From positions 124,001 to 188,000 of the forward strand of contig NZ_JBIGHV010000004.1 of the NCBI RefSeq assembly GCF_043555835.1: a DNA stretch of 64,000 nucleotides. The letters are read 5' to 3'. Each line of letters starts with the position of its first letter. The first letter of the stretch is position 1. The position numbers and the translations under genes were made by a program. The notes beneath the pieces were generated by a model that saw only the letters and a list, made by a program, of their open reading frames with translations, made no database searches and was not told the origin of the DNA. Source of the stretch: Pelomonas parva (GTDB taxonomy: Bacteria > Pseudomonadota > Gammaproteobacteria > Burkholderiales > Burkholderiaceae_C). Shown piece by piece: positions 1 through 9,100 of this stretch.

Positions 1-438
1 CGACGCCTGGGCGCCAGGCGCCAGGCGCACCAGCAGGCGGCGGGCAATGATGGGGCTGATGGGGCTGCCGCCGGCGCGCAAAGACCGCAGCTGACCAGGC
101 AGGTCCAGCGCCAGGCTGTCCTTGAGCAGGTAGCCGGTGGCGCCGGCCTCGATGCTCGCCACCACATGCTGTTCGTCGCCGAACACCGAGATGACCATCA
201 CCTCGCACTGCGGCCGCGTCTGCGCGGCGTGGCGGATCAGCTCGATGCCGCTGCCGCCGGGCAGGTCCAGGTCGACCAGCAGCACGTCGGGCAGCAACTG
301 GTCGAACATGCGGCGGCCCTGCGGCAGGTCGGGCGCGATGCCGAGCAGTTCGATGTCGGGCACGCTGCCCAGCGCGTGGGTGAAGGCCTCGCGGAAGCGG
401 GCCTGGTCTTCGACGATGAGAACCGAGAACGGAGTCAT
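1..438 (-). CDS. Response regulator, NarL/LuxR type (partial, C-terminus outside window)
   Basis: The first 146 residues of a two-component response regulator are visible; the gene runs off the left edge. The receiver domain is complete: acidic pair E10/D11, phospho-acceptor D56 in LVDLDLPGG, and the conserved Lys in GYLLKDS. The following stretch (GGSPISPIIARRLL) is the usual linker before a LuxR-type helix-turn-helix in NarL-family regulators, so a DNA-binding domain is expected beyond the edge. The start is the ATG at 438. The gene lies downstream of the HAD phosphatase on the same strand with a 76-base gap. The partner kinase is not in the window and the target genes cannot be inferred. 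Confidence 0.85.
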   Translation of the reverse strand, partial: MTPFSVLIVEDQARFREAFTHALGSVPDIELLGIAPDLPQGRRMFDQLLPDVLLVDLDLPGGSGIELIRHAAQTRPQCEVMVISVFGDEQHVVASIEAGATGYLLKDSLALDLPGQLRSLRAGGSPISPIIARRLLVRLAPGAQAS

Positions 439-514
439 TGATTCTTCTGATTCTTCAATGGCGCGAAGCCGGTATTGTCGTGCCAGGAGCGCCCGTTGCC
501 ATGCACGTCTTCCT

Positions 515-1189
515 TCAGAACTTGGGGGCCCGGGCCAGCGCAGACAGCGACCGCACGCGGCGGCTCACATAGGCGGGGCGGTGATGCAGGCGGCGGCCGT
601 CGGCGGCCTTGCGCAGCCAGCGCTGCATCCACACCGTGGCCATCCCCAGGCTGCGGGCAGACTTCTGGTGGATGAGCGTGTCTTCGACGAGCACGCACTG
701 CTCGGGCCGCAGCCTCAGGCGCGCCAGCACGATGCGGAACATGCGCGCATCCGGCTTGGGCCGTGACTCGCGGAAGCAGCTCATGTCCTCGACGCAGACC
801 ATGCCTTCGAAGACGCCCGTCAGCCCGATGGCCGCCAGCACGCGCTTGGCGTAGGCGCGTGGCGCATTGGTCATCAGGAACTTGCGGCCCGGTAGCCGGC
901 GCAGCGCGGCCAGGTCTTGCGCGTGGCCGTGCAGGTGCGGGTCCAGGCCCGGCAGCAGATGGGTCTCGTGCAGGAAGTGCGCAGCCTTCACGCCATGGTG
1001 GCGCTGCAGGCCGGTCAGCGTGGCGCCGTAGCGGTTGAAGTAGCCATGGCGCAGCGCCACGGCCTCCTCGGTCGTCAGGCCGAGGTGCGTCTCGATGTAG
1101 CTCGTCATCGACGCGTTCAGCTCGGGGAAAGCGCGCTGCGACGCGTTATGCAGCGTGTCGTCGAGGTCGAACAGCCAGACTCTGGACAT
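515..1189 (-). CDS. HAD-family pyrimidine 5'-nucleotidase
   Basis: This 224-residue haloacid-dehalogenase-superfamily hydrolase resembles the YjjG/SDT1 pyrimidine 5'-nucleotidase group, which dephosphorylates nucleoside monophosphates in the cytosol. Motif I is FDLDDT (D8 nucleophile, D10 acid/base), and a late acidic motif LVEDTLIHQKSA coordinates magnesium. The ATG at 1189 overlaps the argB stop by one base, so I prefer it to the TTG one codon earlier. The argB/nucleotidase pair is common in Burkholderiales, where slmA often follows; here a response regulator follows instead. The family is clear, the exact substrate is inferred. Confidence 0.85.
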   Translation of the reverse strand: MSRVWLFDLDDTLHNASQRAFPELNASMTSYIETHLGLTTEEAVALRHGYFNRYGATLTGLQRHHGVKAAHFLHETHLLPGLDPHLHGHAQDLAALRRLPGRKFLMTNAPRAYAKRVLAAIGLTGVFEGMVCVEDMSCFRESRPKPDARMFRIVLARLRLRPEQCVLVEDTLIHQKSARSLGMATVWMQRWLRKAADGRRLHHRPAYVSRRVRSLSALARAPKF

Positions 1190-2094
1190 CAACGCGAACT
1201 GATCATGGTGCCGTAGGCTTGGTCCGTCAGCACCTCCAGCAGCATCGCGTGCGGCACGCGGCCGTCGATGATGTGGACGGCGTTGACGCCGCTCTTGGCC
1301 GCGTCGATGGCACCGGCGATCTTGGGGATCATGCCGCCGCTGATCGTGCCGTCCTCCACCAGCTCGTCGATGCGGCGCGGCGTCAGCTCGGTCAGCAGCT
1401 CGCCGTTCTTGTCGAGCACACCGCGGATGTTCGTCAACATCAGCAGCTTCTCGGCCTGCAGCACGGTGGCCAGCTTGGCGGCGACGACGTCGGCGTTGAT
1501 GTTGTAGCTCTCGTTGTGCTCGCCGAAGCCGATGGGGCTGACGACGGGGATGAACTGGTCGTCCTGCAGCGCCTTCACGACGCTGGGGTCGATGGAGACG
1601 ATGTCGCCCACCTGGCCGACGTCGTGTTCCTTGGCCGGGTCGTCCTTGTCCAGCATCTTCAACTTCTTGGCGCGGATCATGCCGCCGTCACGCCCCGTCA
1701 GGCCCACGGCCTTGCCACCAGCGGCGTTGATGAGGCCGACGATGTCCTGCTGCACCTGGCCGGCCAGCACCCACTCGACGACCTCCATCGTCTCTTCATC
1801 CGTGACCCGCATGCCCTGGATGAACTGGCCCTTCTTGCCCAGTCGGGAGAGGGCCCCTTCGATCTGCGGCCCGCCGCCGTGCACGACGACCGGGTTCAGG
1901 CCCACCAGCTTGAGCAGCACCACGTCTTCGGCGAAGTCCTGCTGCAGGTCCGGGTCGGTCATCGCATTGCCGCCGTACTTGATGACGATGGTCTTGCCGT
2001 GGAACCTGCGGATGTAGGGCAGGGCCTGGGACAGGATCTCCGCCTTCTCGCGCGGGGCGATGTGGGAAACGTCGGTGGTGTGGGGGCTGGTCAT
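1189..2094 (-). CDS. argB: Acetylglutamate kinase
   Basis: ArgB phosphorylates N-acetylglutamate with ATP, the second step of arginine synthesis by the acetylated route. The 301 residues match the normal length. The amino-acid-kinase signatures are present: KYGGNAM at 39-45 and VHGGGPQIEG at 71-80, followed by nucleotide-binding motifs around LTGRDGGMIRAKKL. The long N-terminal helix before the kinase core resembles arginine-sensitive hexameric ArgB proteins, so feedback inhibition by arginine is likely but not shown. The stop overlaps the start of the downstream nucleotidase by one base, suggesting translational coupling. Confidence 0.97.
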   Translation of the reverse strand: MTSPHTTDVSHIAPREKAEILSQALPYIRRFHGKTIVIKYGGNAMTDPDLQQDFAEDVVLLKLVGLNPVVVHGGGPQIEGALSRLGKKGQFIQGMRVTDEETMEVVEWVLAGQVQQDIVGLINAAGGKAVGLTGRDGGMIRAKKLKMLDKDDPAKEHDVGQVGDIVSIDPSVVKALQDDQFIPVVSPIGFGEHNESYNINADVVAAKLATVLQAEKLLMLTNIRGVLDKNGELLTELTPRRIDELVEDGTISGGMIPKIAGAIDAAKSGVNAVHIIDGRVPHAMLLEVLTDQAYGTMISSR

Positions 2095-2151
2095 GCGCTG
2101 GGCTCCGGTGCAATGGCGCGCATTCTAGGAAGTCGTTGGCGGGCCGCGACA

Positions 2152-3054
2152 ATGTCGTGCATGCACGCCAGCGCCTACCTCAAGCTCTCGGTCGCGACGG
2201 CGCTGGTGACCATCCTGCTGAAGAGTGCCGCCTGGTGGTGGACGGGCTCGGTCAGCCTGGCCGCCGACGCGCTGGAGTCGCTCGTCAACCTGGCCGGTGC
2301 CGTGTTCGCGCTGGCGATGGTCACGCTGGCCGCCCGGCCGCCGGACGCCGAGCACCCCTATGGCCACCACAAGGCCGAGTACTTCTCCAGCGGCTTCGAG
2401 GGCATCCTCATCATCGCGGCGGCACTGGGCATCTTCTGGGGCGCCATCGACCGATGGCGTCACCCGGAGCCGCTGAACGCCATCGGCCTAGGCGTGGGCC
2501 TGGCCGTGGTCAGCTCGGCGCTGAACGGCGCCCTTGCCTGGGCCATGCTGCGCAAGGCGCGCGAGGTGCGCTCGGTGGCGCTGGAGGGCGATGCGCGCCA
2601 CCTGTTCACCGATGTCTGGACCTCGGCCGGCGTCGTCGCCGGGCTGCTCGGCGTCATGGCCACCGGCTGGCACTGGCTGGACCCGCTGCTGGCCGGCGTC
2701 GTGGCGCTGAACATCCTGCGCGAAGGCGTGCACCTGATGCGCCAGTCCACGCGCGGGCTGATGGACGAGGCGCTGGACGCCGACAGCCTGACCCGCGTGC
2801 AGGCGGTGCTGGACCGCTTCGGCGGCGAGCAGCACATCCGCTTCGACCACGTCGTCAGCCGCGTCGCCGGGCAGCGCCGCTTCGTCGACCTGCACATGCA
2901 CATGCCGGCCACCTGGACGCTGGGCCACGCCGCGCAGCTGCGCGGCGAAGTGGAGCAGTCGTTGATGCGCGCGCTGCCGGGCCTGCGGGCCAGCATCCAG
3001 CTGCTGCCCATGGACGTGGAGGCCCATGCCATGAACGAGGAGGACGTGAATTGA
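2152..3054 (+). CDS. Cation diffusion facilitator (CDF) metal transporter
   Basis: This 300-residue inner-membrane protein exports divalent metal ions by proton antiport. It has about six hydrophobic segments and the CDF hallmarks: DALESLVN in the second helix, HPYGHHKAEYFS after the third, and GDARHLFTDVWTS (HxxxD) in the fifth, which form the metal site. A cytosolic domain of about 90 residues follows (RFDHVVSRVAGQRRFVDLHMHMP). A start three codons later (ATG at 2161) is equally possible; neither has a convincing ribosome-binding site. It runs divergently from argB, and its stop overlaps the TTG start of dtd. The metal cannot be told from sequence. Confidence 0.9.
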   Translation: MSCMHASAYLKLSVATALVTILLKSAAWWWTGSVSLAADALESLVNLAGAVFALAMVTLAARPPDAEHPYGHHKAEYFSSGFEGILIIAAALGIFWGAIDRWRHPEPLNAIGLGVGLAVVSSALNGALAWAMLRKAREVRSVALEGDARHLFTDVWTSAGVVAGLLGVMATGWHWLDPLLAGVVALNILREGVHLMRQSTRGLMDEALDADSLTRVQAVLDRFGGEQHIRFDHVVSRVAGQRRFVDLHMHMPATWTLGHAAQLRGEVEQSLMRALPGLRASIQLLPMDVEAHAMNEEDVN

Positions 3055-3491
3055 TCGCCGTGCTGCAACGGGTGCGCGAGGCGCGCGTGGAAGTGGGCGG
3101 GGCCGTCATCGGCGCCATCGGCCCGGGCCTGCTGATGCTGGTCTGCGCCGAGCCGGCCGACACGCCGGCCGTCGCCGAGAAGCTGGTCGCCAAGGCGCTG
3201 AAGCTGCGCATCTTCAGCGACGCGGCGGGCAAGATGAACCTCAGCCTGCAGGACGTGGGCGGCGGGCTGCTCATCGTCAGCCAGTTCACGCTGGCGGCGG
3301 ACGTGAGCGCCGGCAACCGGCCCAGCTTCACCGGCGCCGCGCCGGCTGAGCAAGGCCGGCGGCTCTACGATCACACGCTGGCGTTTGCGAGCCGGCAACA
3401 CCCGGACGTTGCCAGCGGCGAGTTCGGCGCCGACATGCAGGTGCACCTCGTCAACGACGGGCCGTTGACGATTCCGATGCGGATGAACTGA
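3051..3491 (+). CDS. dtd: D-aminoacyl-tRNA deacylase
   Basis: Dtd hydrolyses D-amino acids and glycine wrongly attached to tRNA, a cytosolic proofreading step. The 146 residues match the family. The catalytic SQFTLAAD motif, NRPSFTGAA and the C-terminal FGADMQVHLVNDGPLTI (the Gly-Pro motif that excludes L-amino acids) are all present. The start is TTG at 3051, overlapping the TGA of the CDF transporter; no ATG start in this frame keeps the conserved IAVLQRVREARV N-terminus. The next gene begins on the last base of the dtd stop, so the three genes are probably one transcript. Confidence 0.95.
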   Translation: MIAVLQRVREARVEVGGAVIGAIGPGLLMLVCAEPADTPAVAEKLVAKALKLRIFSDAAGKMNLSLQDVGGGLLIVSQFTLAADVSAGNRPSFTGAAPAEQGRRLYDHTLAFASRQHPDVASGEFGADMQVHLVNDGPLTIPMRMN

Positions 3492-3850
3492 TGACGCCTG
3501 CAATCATCCTGATGGACTCGACCGATGGCCGCGAGCCGGTGCTGGACCGGCCCCGCGAAGACCGCCGCGTGCAGGGTGCGCCGCTGCGACGCACCTGGAC
3601 GCTGCACGAGGCCGGCCCCGTGAGCGCCGGCGTGTGGGAATGCGAGGTCGGCCGCTGGCGCATCGTGTTCCCTGCCGGTCGGCAGGAGTACTTCCACGTG
3701 CTGCAGGGCCGCGTGCGGCTGCATGGCCCGGCCGGGTTCACGGAAATCACCCGCGGCCAGGGCGGGGTCATCCCGCCTGGCTTCGAGGGCGAGTTCGAGG
3801 TGCTGGAGCCCGTGCGAAAACAGTTCGTCCTGGTGGACGTGGCGGGCTGA
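3491..3850 (+). CDS. Cupin-domain protein (DUF861/cupin_3 type)
   Basis: A 119-residue single-domain cupin. The beta-barrel region is recognisable from GVWECEVGRWRIVF followed by EYFHVLQGRVRLHG and GGVIPPGFEGEFEVLEPVRKQFVLV, the pattern of the DUF861 group that includes EutQ-like and ureidoglycine-related proteins. The first cupin motif keeps E and H of the metal site but the second motif is degenerate, so catalysis is uncertain. It starts on the final base of the dtd stop codon and is likely cotranscribed. The specific role is unknown. Confidence 0.75.
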   Translation: MTPAIILMDSTDGREPVLDRPREDRRVQGAPLRRTWTLHEAGPVSAGVWECEVGRWRIVFPAGRQEYFHVLQGRVRLHGPAGFTEITRGQGGVIPPGFEGEFEVLEPVRKQFVLVDVAG

Positions 3851-3871
3851 TTCACCAATGGCGGCCGTCGA

Positions 3872-4654
3872 CTACAGGGTGGGAACCGTGCCGCCGTCGA
3901 TCCGGTACTCCGCGCCTGCGATCGAAGCAGATCGCGGGGACGCCAGGAAGGCAATTAGATCGGCCACTTCGCTTGGTTTGGCGGGTCGCCCCACCGGAAT
4001 GCCGCCCAGCCAGTCCATGACGATCTTCTTGCCGCCTTCGTAGTCCGTGCCGGCCTCGTCGGCCATCCGCTGGGCAAACACCACGGAAGCCTCGGTCTCG
4101 ATCCAGCCCGGCGCCACGCTTAGCACGCGAACTCCCTTGGGCGCTACTTCCCTTGACAGCGCCTTGCTATAGGTCGTGAGAGCCGCCTTGGCTGCGGCGT
4201 AGGCGGTGGTGGCCTCCGGCAAAGGCAGCAAACGCTGGATGGAACTGACGTGGATGATGACACCCGAGCCTTGCGCCAGCATCGTGGGCAGCAACGCACG
4301 ATCCAGGCGTACTGCAGGCATCAGGTTCAGGTTCAACTCGGCGAACCAGTGCTCATCGCTGATCGCAGCGAAACCACCAGCGGGAGTTTTTGAGCCTCCG
4401 AGCACATTGATCACGATGTCGACGCCGCCCCACTTCTGCAGCAGGGTCTGAGCAAGCTGGCTCGTACCTTCTGCCGTCGACAGGTCGGCAGCGACATAGG
4501 TGACACCCTCCAAGGGCTGCTCTGGCACCGTGCGTGCGGAAGTCGCCACCCGGGCGCCGGCCTCCACAAGGGCTTGCACGACAGCGGCGCCCAGGCCCAG
4601 CGTGCCACCGGTGACCACGGCCCGCAGGCCATTCAGTTGAAGGTCGAAGCTCAT
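3872..4654 (-). CDS. Short-chain dehydrogenase/reductase (SDR)
   Basis: A classical SDR of 260 residues, an NAD(P)-dependent oxidoreductase of unknown substrate. The nucleotide-binding TGGTLGLG is at 15-22, the NVLGG equivalent of NNAG at 83-87, catalytic Ser at 137/138, and Tyr152 with Lys156 in YAAAK. The C-terminal AEYRIDGGTVPTL is typical. It overlaps the upstream NTF2-like gene by four bases (ATGA), so the pair forms one operon. The divergently transcribed LysR regulator at 5080 is the likely controller. Confidence 0.9.
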   Translation of the reverse strand: MSFDLQLNGLRAVVTGGTLGLGAAVVQALVEAGARVATSARTVPEQPLEGVTYVAADLSTAEGTSQLAQTLLQKWGGVDIVINVLGGSKTPAGGFAAISDEHWFAELNLNLMPAVRLDRALLPTMLAQGSGVIIHVSSIQRLLPLPEATTAYAAAKAALTTYSKALSREVAPKGVRVLSVAPGWIETEASVVFAQRMADEAGTDYEGGKKIVMDWLGGIPVGRPAKPSEVADLIAFLASPRSASIAGAEYRIDGGTVPTL

Positions 4655-4980
4655 ACGGTGATCTCCAGGTTTGCGATCAGGCCGCGCTCAAGGCGGAACG
4701 AGAGCTTCAAATCGATGGGGCTGCCCGGGAAGCTACCGACCGTGTGGCTGGACACCACATGGAGCCCGTCGATCAGTTCCACCGAGAACGGGTCGTTGGT
4801 GTAGGTGTACAGCGTCGATGACTCGGCCTTCCACGCCTTGATGGCTTCGCGGCCGGTGTGGGTCTTGCGTTTGTCTATCACCACCCCCTTGGGCGTGAAA
4901 CAGCGTGCGACTTCTTCGGGACCTTGCGTGTCTGCTGCGAAGTACGCGGCAATGGGTTCTGGGAGAGTGAGAGCCGACAT
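4651..4980 (-). CDS. SnoaL/NTF2-like small protein
   Basis: This 109-residue protein has the cone-shaped NTF2-like pattern: PIAAYFAADTQGPEEVARCFTPKGVVIDKRKTHTGREAIKAW, then strands ending in LERGLIANLEITV. Related proteins are often annotated as nuclear transport factor 2 family or SnoaL-like and may be isomerases, hydrolases or binding proteins. The ATG at 4980 has a good ribosome-binding site (AAGGAG, seven bases upstream). Its stop overlaps the SDR start. Pairing of an NTF2-like protein with an SDR and a divergent LysR gene is frequent in proteobacteria; the substrate is unknown. Confidence 0.8.
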   Translation of the reverse strand: MSALTLPEPIAAYFAADTQGPEEVARCFTPKGVVIDKRKTHTGREAIKAWKAESSTLYTYTNDPFSVELIDGLHVVSSHTVGSFPGSPIDLKLSFRLERGLIANLEITV

Positions 4981-5079
4981 GGTTGAACTCCTTGGTTGCG
5001 ACGGTTCACACGATGCGCCCTGGGGACAAATTCGGGAATCTCCTAGAATGATCATTGGCCATGTAGCAAACGATACACA

Positions 5080-5991
5080 ATGCGTGGGTCCGACTTTGCC
5101 GAGCTGAAGGCCTTCGTCGCCGTCGTGGAGCGCCAGAGCTTTGCCCGGGCCGCCGAGCATCTGGGCCTGTCGCCCTCGGCACTCAGCCAGACCATCCGAC
5201 AGCTCGAAGGCCGCATCGGCGCTCGCCTGCTGAATCGCACGACGCGCAGCGTCGCGCCGTCAGCCAGCGGCGAGCGTCTCTACCAGCGCATCGCGCCGTT
5301 GTTTCGAGAGATGGCTGTTGCAGTCGCCGAGGCCGGCGAAGCGACGGGACGGATGAGCGGCACCCTTCGCATCAACACGCCGGGCATCGCTGCGAGAACC
5401 ATCATTGCGCCCCGCCTTTCAAGCTTCCATCAGGCGCACCCTGACGTTTTGCTCGACATCGTGGTCGACGATGCGCTGGCGGATATCGTCACTGGCCGCT
5501 TCGACGCCGGCATCCGCGTGGGTGGACGGCTCGAGAAGGACATGGTGGCCGTCCGCCTCACGCCTGACCTGAACATGGTGGCGGTGGCATCCCCGGACTA
5601 CCTCGCGCGTCGAGGGACGCCCAGTACACCTGACGAGCTGCATGACCATGCCTGCGTCAACTGGCGGCTACAAATGGACGGCAGGCACTATCGCTGGGAG
5701 TTCGAGAAACGCGGCCAGCGACTCGAAGTCGCGGTAGACGGCCCCGTCGTCACCAATCACGCCGACATCGGCGTTGCTGCCGCGCTGAACGGGCTCGGCA
5801 TCGCCTATCACTTCGAGAGAGACGGCGTGGCTGAGCTCCTCGCCCAGGGACGGCTGGTCCAGATACTGGCGGACTGGTCGATCTCGCGCCCGGGCCTGTT
5901 CCTGTACTACCCGAACCGGCAGCATCGCCCGGCTGCGCTCGGGGCGTTCATCGACTGCCTGCTGGATAGAAAGCCGTTCGACCGGGCCTAG
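5080..5991 (+). CDS. LysR-family transcriptional regulator
   Basis: A 303-residue LysR-type regulator. The winged helix-turn-helix occupies roughly residues 1-60 (FVAVVERQSFARAAEHLGLSPSALSQTIRQLEGRIGARLLNRTTRS) and the effector-binding domain the rest. It resembles the CrgA/AaeR-like subgroup that often lies divergently next to SDR genes. The 99-base gap to the NTF2-like/SDR pair holds A/T-rich imperfect dyads around 5048-5075 that could be its binding site. Regulation of 3872-4980 is inferred from the arrangement. Confidence 0.92.
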   Translation: MRGSDFAELKAFVAVVERQSFARAAEHLGLSPSALSQTIRQLEGRIGARLLNRTTRSVAPSASGERLYQRIAPLFREMAVAVAEAGEATGRMSGTLRINTPGIAARTIIAPRLSSFHQAHPDVLLDIVVDDALADIVTGRFDAGIRVGGRLEKDMVAVRLTPDLNMVAVASPDYLARRGTPSTPDELHDHACVNWRLQMDGRHYRWEFEKRGQRLEVAVDGPVVTNHADIGVAAALNGLGIAYHFERDGVAELLAQGRLVQILADWSISRPGLFLYYPNRQHRPAALGAFIDCLLDRKPFDRA

Positions 5992-6151
5992 CAACGCGCC
6001 CAGAGTTCAAGGAAATCGATGTGGGCACCATCAGACGTGCTGCAGCGCACCGAGAAGTAACGCAGCCTTCAAGCTGGACCCCGAGGCACGCGAGGCCGCG
6101 ATCCAGGCGCTGCGCGAGCAGGGCCAGCGACCTGGAAACGACGTAGGCCGC

Positions 6152-9100
6152 TCAGCCCAGCTCGATGGTCCAGCGGCTGACGCTGCCTGCCGCCGGACGC
6201 GTCAGCGCCAGCGCCCCCATGCGGTAGGCGTGCAGCCTGCGCTGCGCCGGCAGCTCCTGCCCGGCGGCGTCACGCACGCGCTCCACGCCATGGCCGCGTG
6301 CACCCACACGGTAGGTCAGCTCGAAGCGCAGGTCGGCCAGCGTCAGCTGCACGGTCAGGCCGTCCAGCACGGCCGGCATGACGGGGTCCACCACCAGCGC
6401 GTCGTGCTCCAGCCGCAGGCCCAGCAGCGAGCCGATCACCAGGCCCAGCGCGATGCCCGGGCCGCTGGAGTAGATGCGCCAGCCACCGTCCAGCGCCACC
6501 TCGCCGGCCAGCGCGCGGCCGTAGTGGGCCTGGGCGACATAACGGTCCGCAAAAGCGGCATCCGAGCTGGAGTAGTAGCAGTTGGCCTGGCGCCGGCTGG
6601 CGCTGGGCACGCGGTCGGTCAGCGCGATCGGGTGGGCCAGCGTCAGCGCCTGCAGGAAGGCCTCCGCGTGGCCCAGGTGGGCCAGCATCTGCGCGTAACG
6701 CAGATGGGCGTGCATGTACATGATGCCGATCTCGCGGCCGAAGAAGCTGCTGGTCTCGGCGCGCTGGAAGAAGCGCGACGGCCCGCCGCGGTAGGGCAGC
6801 GGCGCGTCGAACAGGCGGGCGCCGTCGGGGCCCTTCAGGTGCTGCTCGATCAGCTCGGCCTGCAGTCGCGCCTGCTCGGGCGTGAAGAGGCTGTCGAGCA
6901 CGGCGTGCATCATCGGCAGCAGGCTGTAGCGCAGGCCGGTGCGGGTGTCGCGCGGGTGTATCCACAGCTCGCGCTCGCCCTGCTCAGGGAAGAGCGCGTA
7001 GCCGGTGGCGACGTCGTCCTGCACCAGCAGGCGCTGGAACTCGGCGCGCACGCTGGCGGCCTCGGCGATGAGGCCGGCGGCCTCCGCGCTGCGGCCGATG
7101 CGGCCAAAGGCGGTGGCCAGCGTGTGCAGCATCTGGTGGTGCAGCGTCACCGTCCAGGCGCTGCACATGCGCTCGCGCAGCGCCGGGTCGGCGGGCTGCA
7201 GGGAGTCGTTCCAGTCGCCATGCCAGTAGGCGGCCAGGCCGGTGCCGGGAACGACGCGTTGGCGGATCAGCGCGAGGGCTTGCTCGACATGCGCCGCCAG
7301 CGTGGCGGGCTCGCCGTCATGGAAGGCCACGACCTCGTCGAGCAGTCCGGCGTCGCCCGAGGCGATCAGGTATTGCGCCAGGCCCAGCAGCGGCCAGAAG
7401 ACGATGTCGCCATGCGAATCACCCGCGCGGATGCTGCGCTCGCGCTCGAAGAACATGAACCACTGCGGCCAGTCGCCGTCGGGGTTCTGCGCCGCGAAGA
7501 CGCGCAACAGCAAGTCACGCACGGGGGCGGGTTGGCCCAGCGCCAGCAGCATCTCCAGCGGGCCCTGGCAGACATCGCGCGTGCCCCAGCCGCCGCCGGA
7601 ATACTGCTCCAGGCCGCGTGGCGACAGGTAGTGCACCAGGGCGTTGTGGGCGTACCAGGGCAGAATGTCGCGCAGCTGGGCCAGGGCCGGATGGGCCAGC
7701 TGCCAATGCGGCAGGGCCAGCGGCTGCGGCGCGGGCGGCGTGGCCTGCAGCAGCTCGCCGCGCAAGGTCATCTCGACGGCGGTGGCAGGCGCGAAGTCGA
7801 GCACCAGCAGCGGCTCACCGCGGCTGACGCCGTCGTCATAGAGCCGGCCGTCGTCGCCGACGATGACCAGGCCCGGCGCATCGACGACGAAGGCGCCTTC
7901 GGGGAAGCGCTCGGCGAGGCCGCTGCCCTCGGGCGGCGTGATGCGGAGCTGGTCGCCGCTGTGCACCCAGGCGGGCTTGCGCGGCTCGGCGCCGTCGTCG
8001 CCTCCTAGCGCAAGGTTGAGGCTGACGCGCACGCGCAGCGGCCCGCCTTGCAGCACGCGCAGCGCAAAGGTCATCGCATCTGGGGCCGCACCGGCTTCGG
8101 CCGTGACCTCGATGAGGCCGCCCGCGTGAGCGTAGAGCCAGCGGCAGCGCTGCGGCTGCATCTCGAAGGCCGAGGGCAGGCCCAGCAGCTGCCAGTCGTC
8201 GCTCGCTGCAGCCACGAACACGCGCAGGCCGGCCGTGCGGAACAGGCCCAGCAGGCTGCGCTGCGTGGACAGCAGGCGGTTGATGCTGACGTGGCCTTGC
8301 GTCAGCATGGAATGGAAGACGCCGCCCATCCAGCACGTGGACGTGAGCGCGCCTTCGTCGGGCAGCAGGTGATCGCCGCTGCGCAGGATGTGGCCGTGCG
8401 GGCGCTGCACGAGCAGCTCCTTGGCGCGCAGCACGACGTGGGCCGCGTCGCCGCTGAAGAAGCTCAGCAACTTGCCGTCCTGCCATTCCTCGTGGCGGCG
8501 CTCGCCGGTGAAGAGCTGGCGGCGGGACTCGGCGTCCAGGTCGAGGCTGGCGAGCTGCGGCGCGCTGGCGAACAGGCTGGCGGCGGGCGGCAGGCCGGGC
8601 ATGTCGACCGGCTCAGCCGCCTGCGCCTCGGGCAGGGCCAGCAGCGCGGGCAGACGGGCAAGATCGGCGTCGCTGGTGGCCTCGGGGTGGTGGGTTTGCA
8701 GCGTCAGGAAGAAACCGGCGGCGACGCTGGCGCCGGGCGCGAGGGCGATGGGCGCGTCCTGCAGCGCGACGACTGCATGCTCGTGCTGCAGCCGCTGGCC
8801 GGGCAGGCCGGCCGTGAGCGCGGGCGGCGCCAGGCCCTCGCGGGCGGCATGGCCCCAGACCTGGGCGGCGTCGGTGGCAAACGATTCGGCGCGGCGCAGC
8901 GAGCCGGCCAGCAGCCAGGGGTGCAGCCCCTTCTGCGCCTGGTTCTGGCGCGCCGCCAGCAGCACGCCGTGCGTCGCGTCGTGCAGCGGCTGCAGGTCGA
9001 GGTAGTGGCTAACGTAGAACTCGTTGGTGCGCACCGCGCCGTAATCGGCCAGGCCCACGTCCTGCACCAGCACCGGCGCGATCTCGCAGGCGGCGGTGCT

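Noticed and set aside
5992..6151. Short frame reading FKLDPEAREAAIQALREQG between the LysR and GH94 genes.
   Set aside because: No start, no ribosome site and no recognisable family; too short to call.
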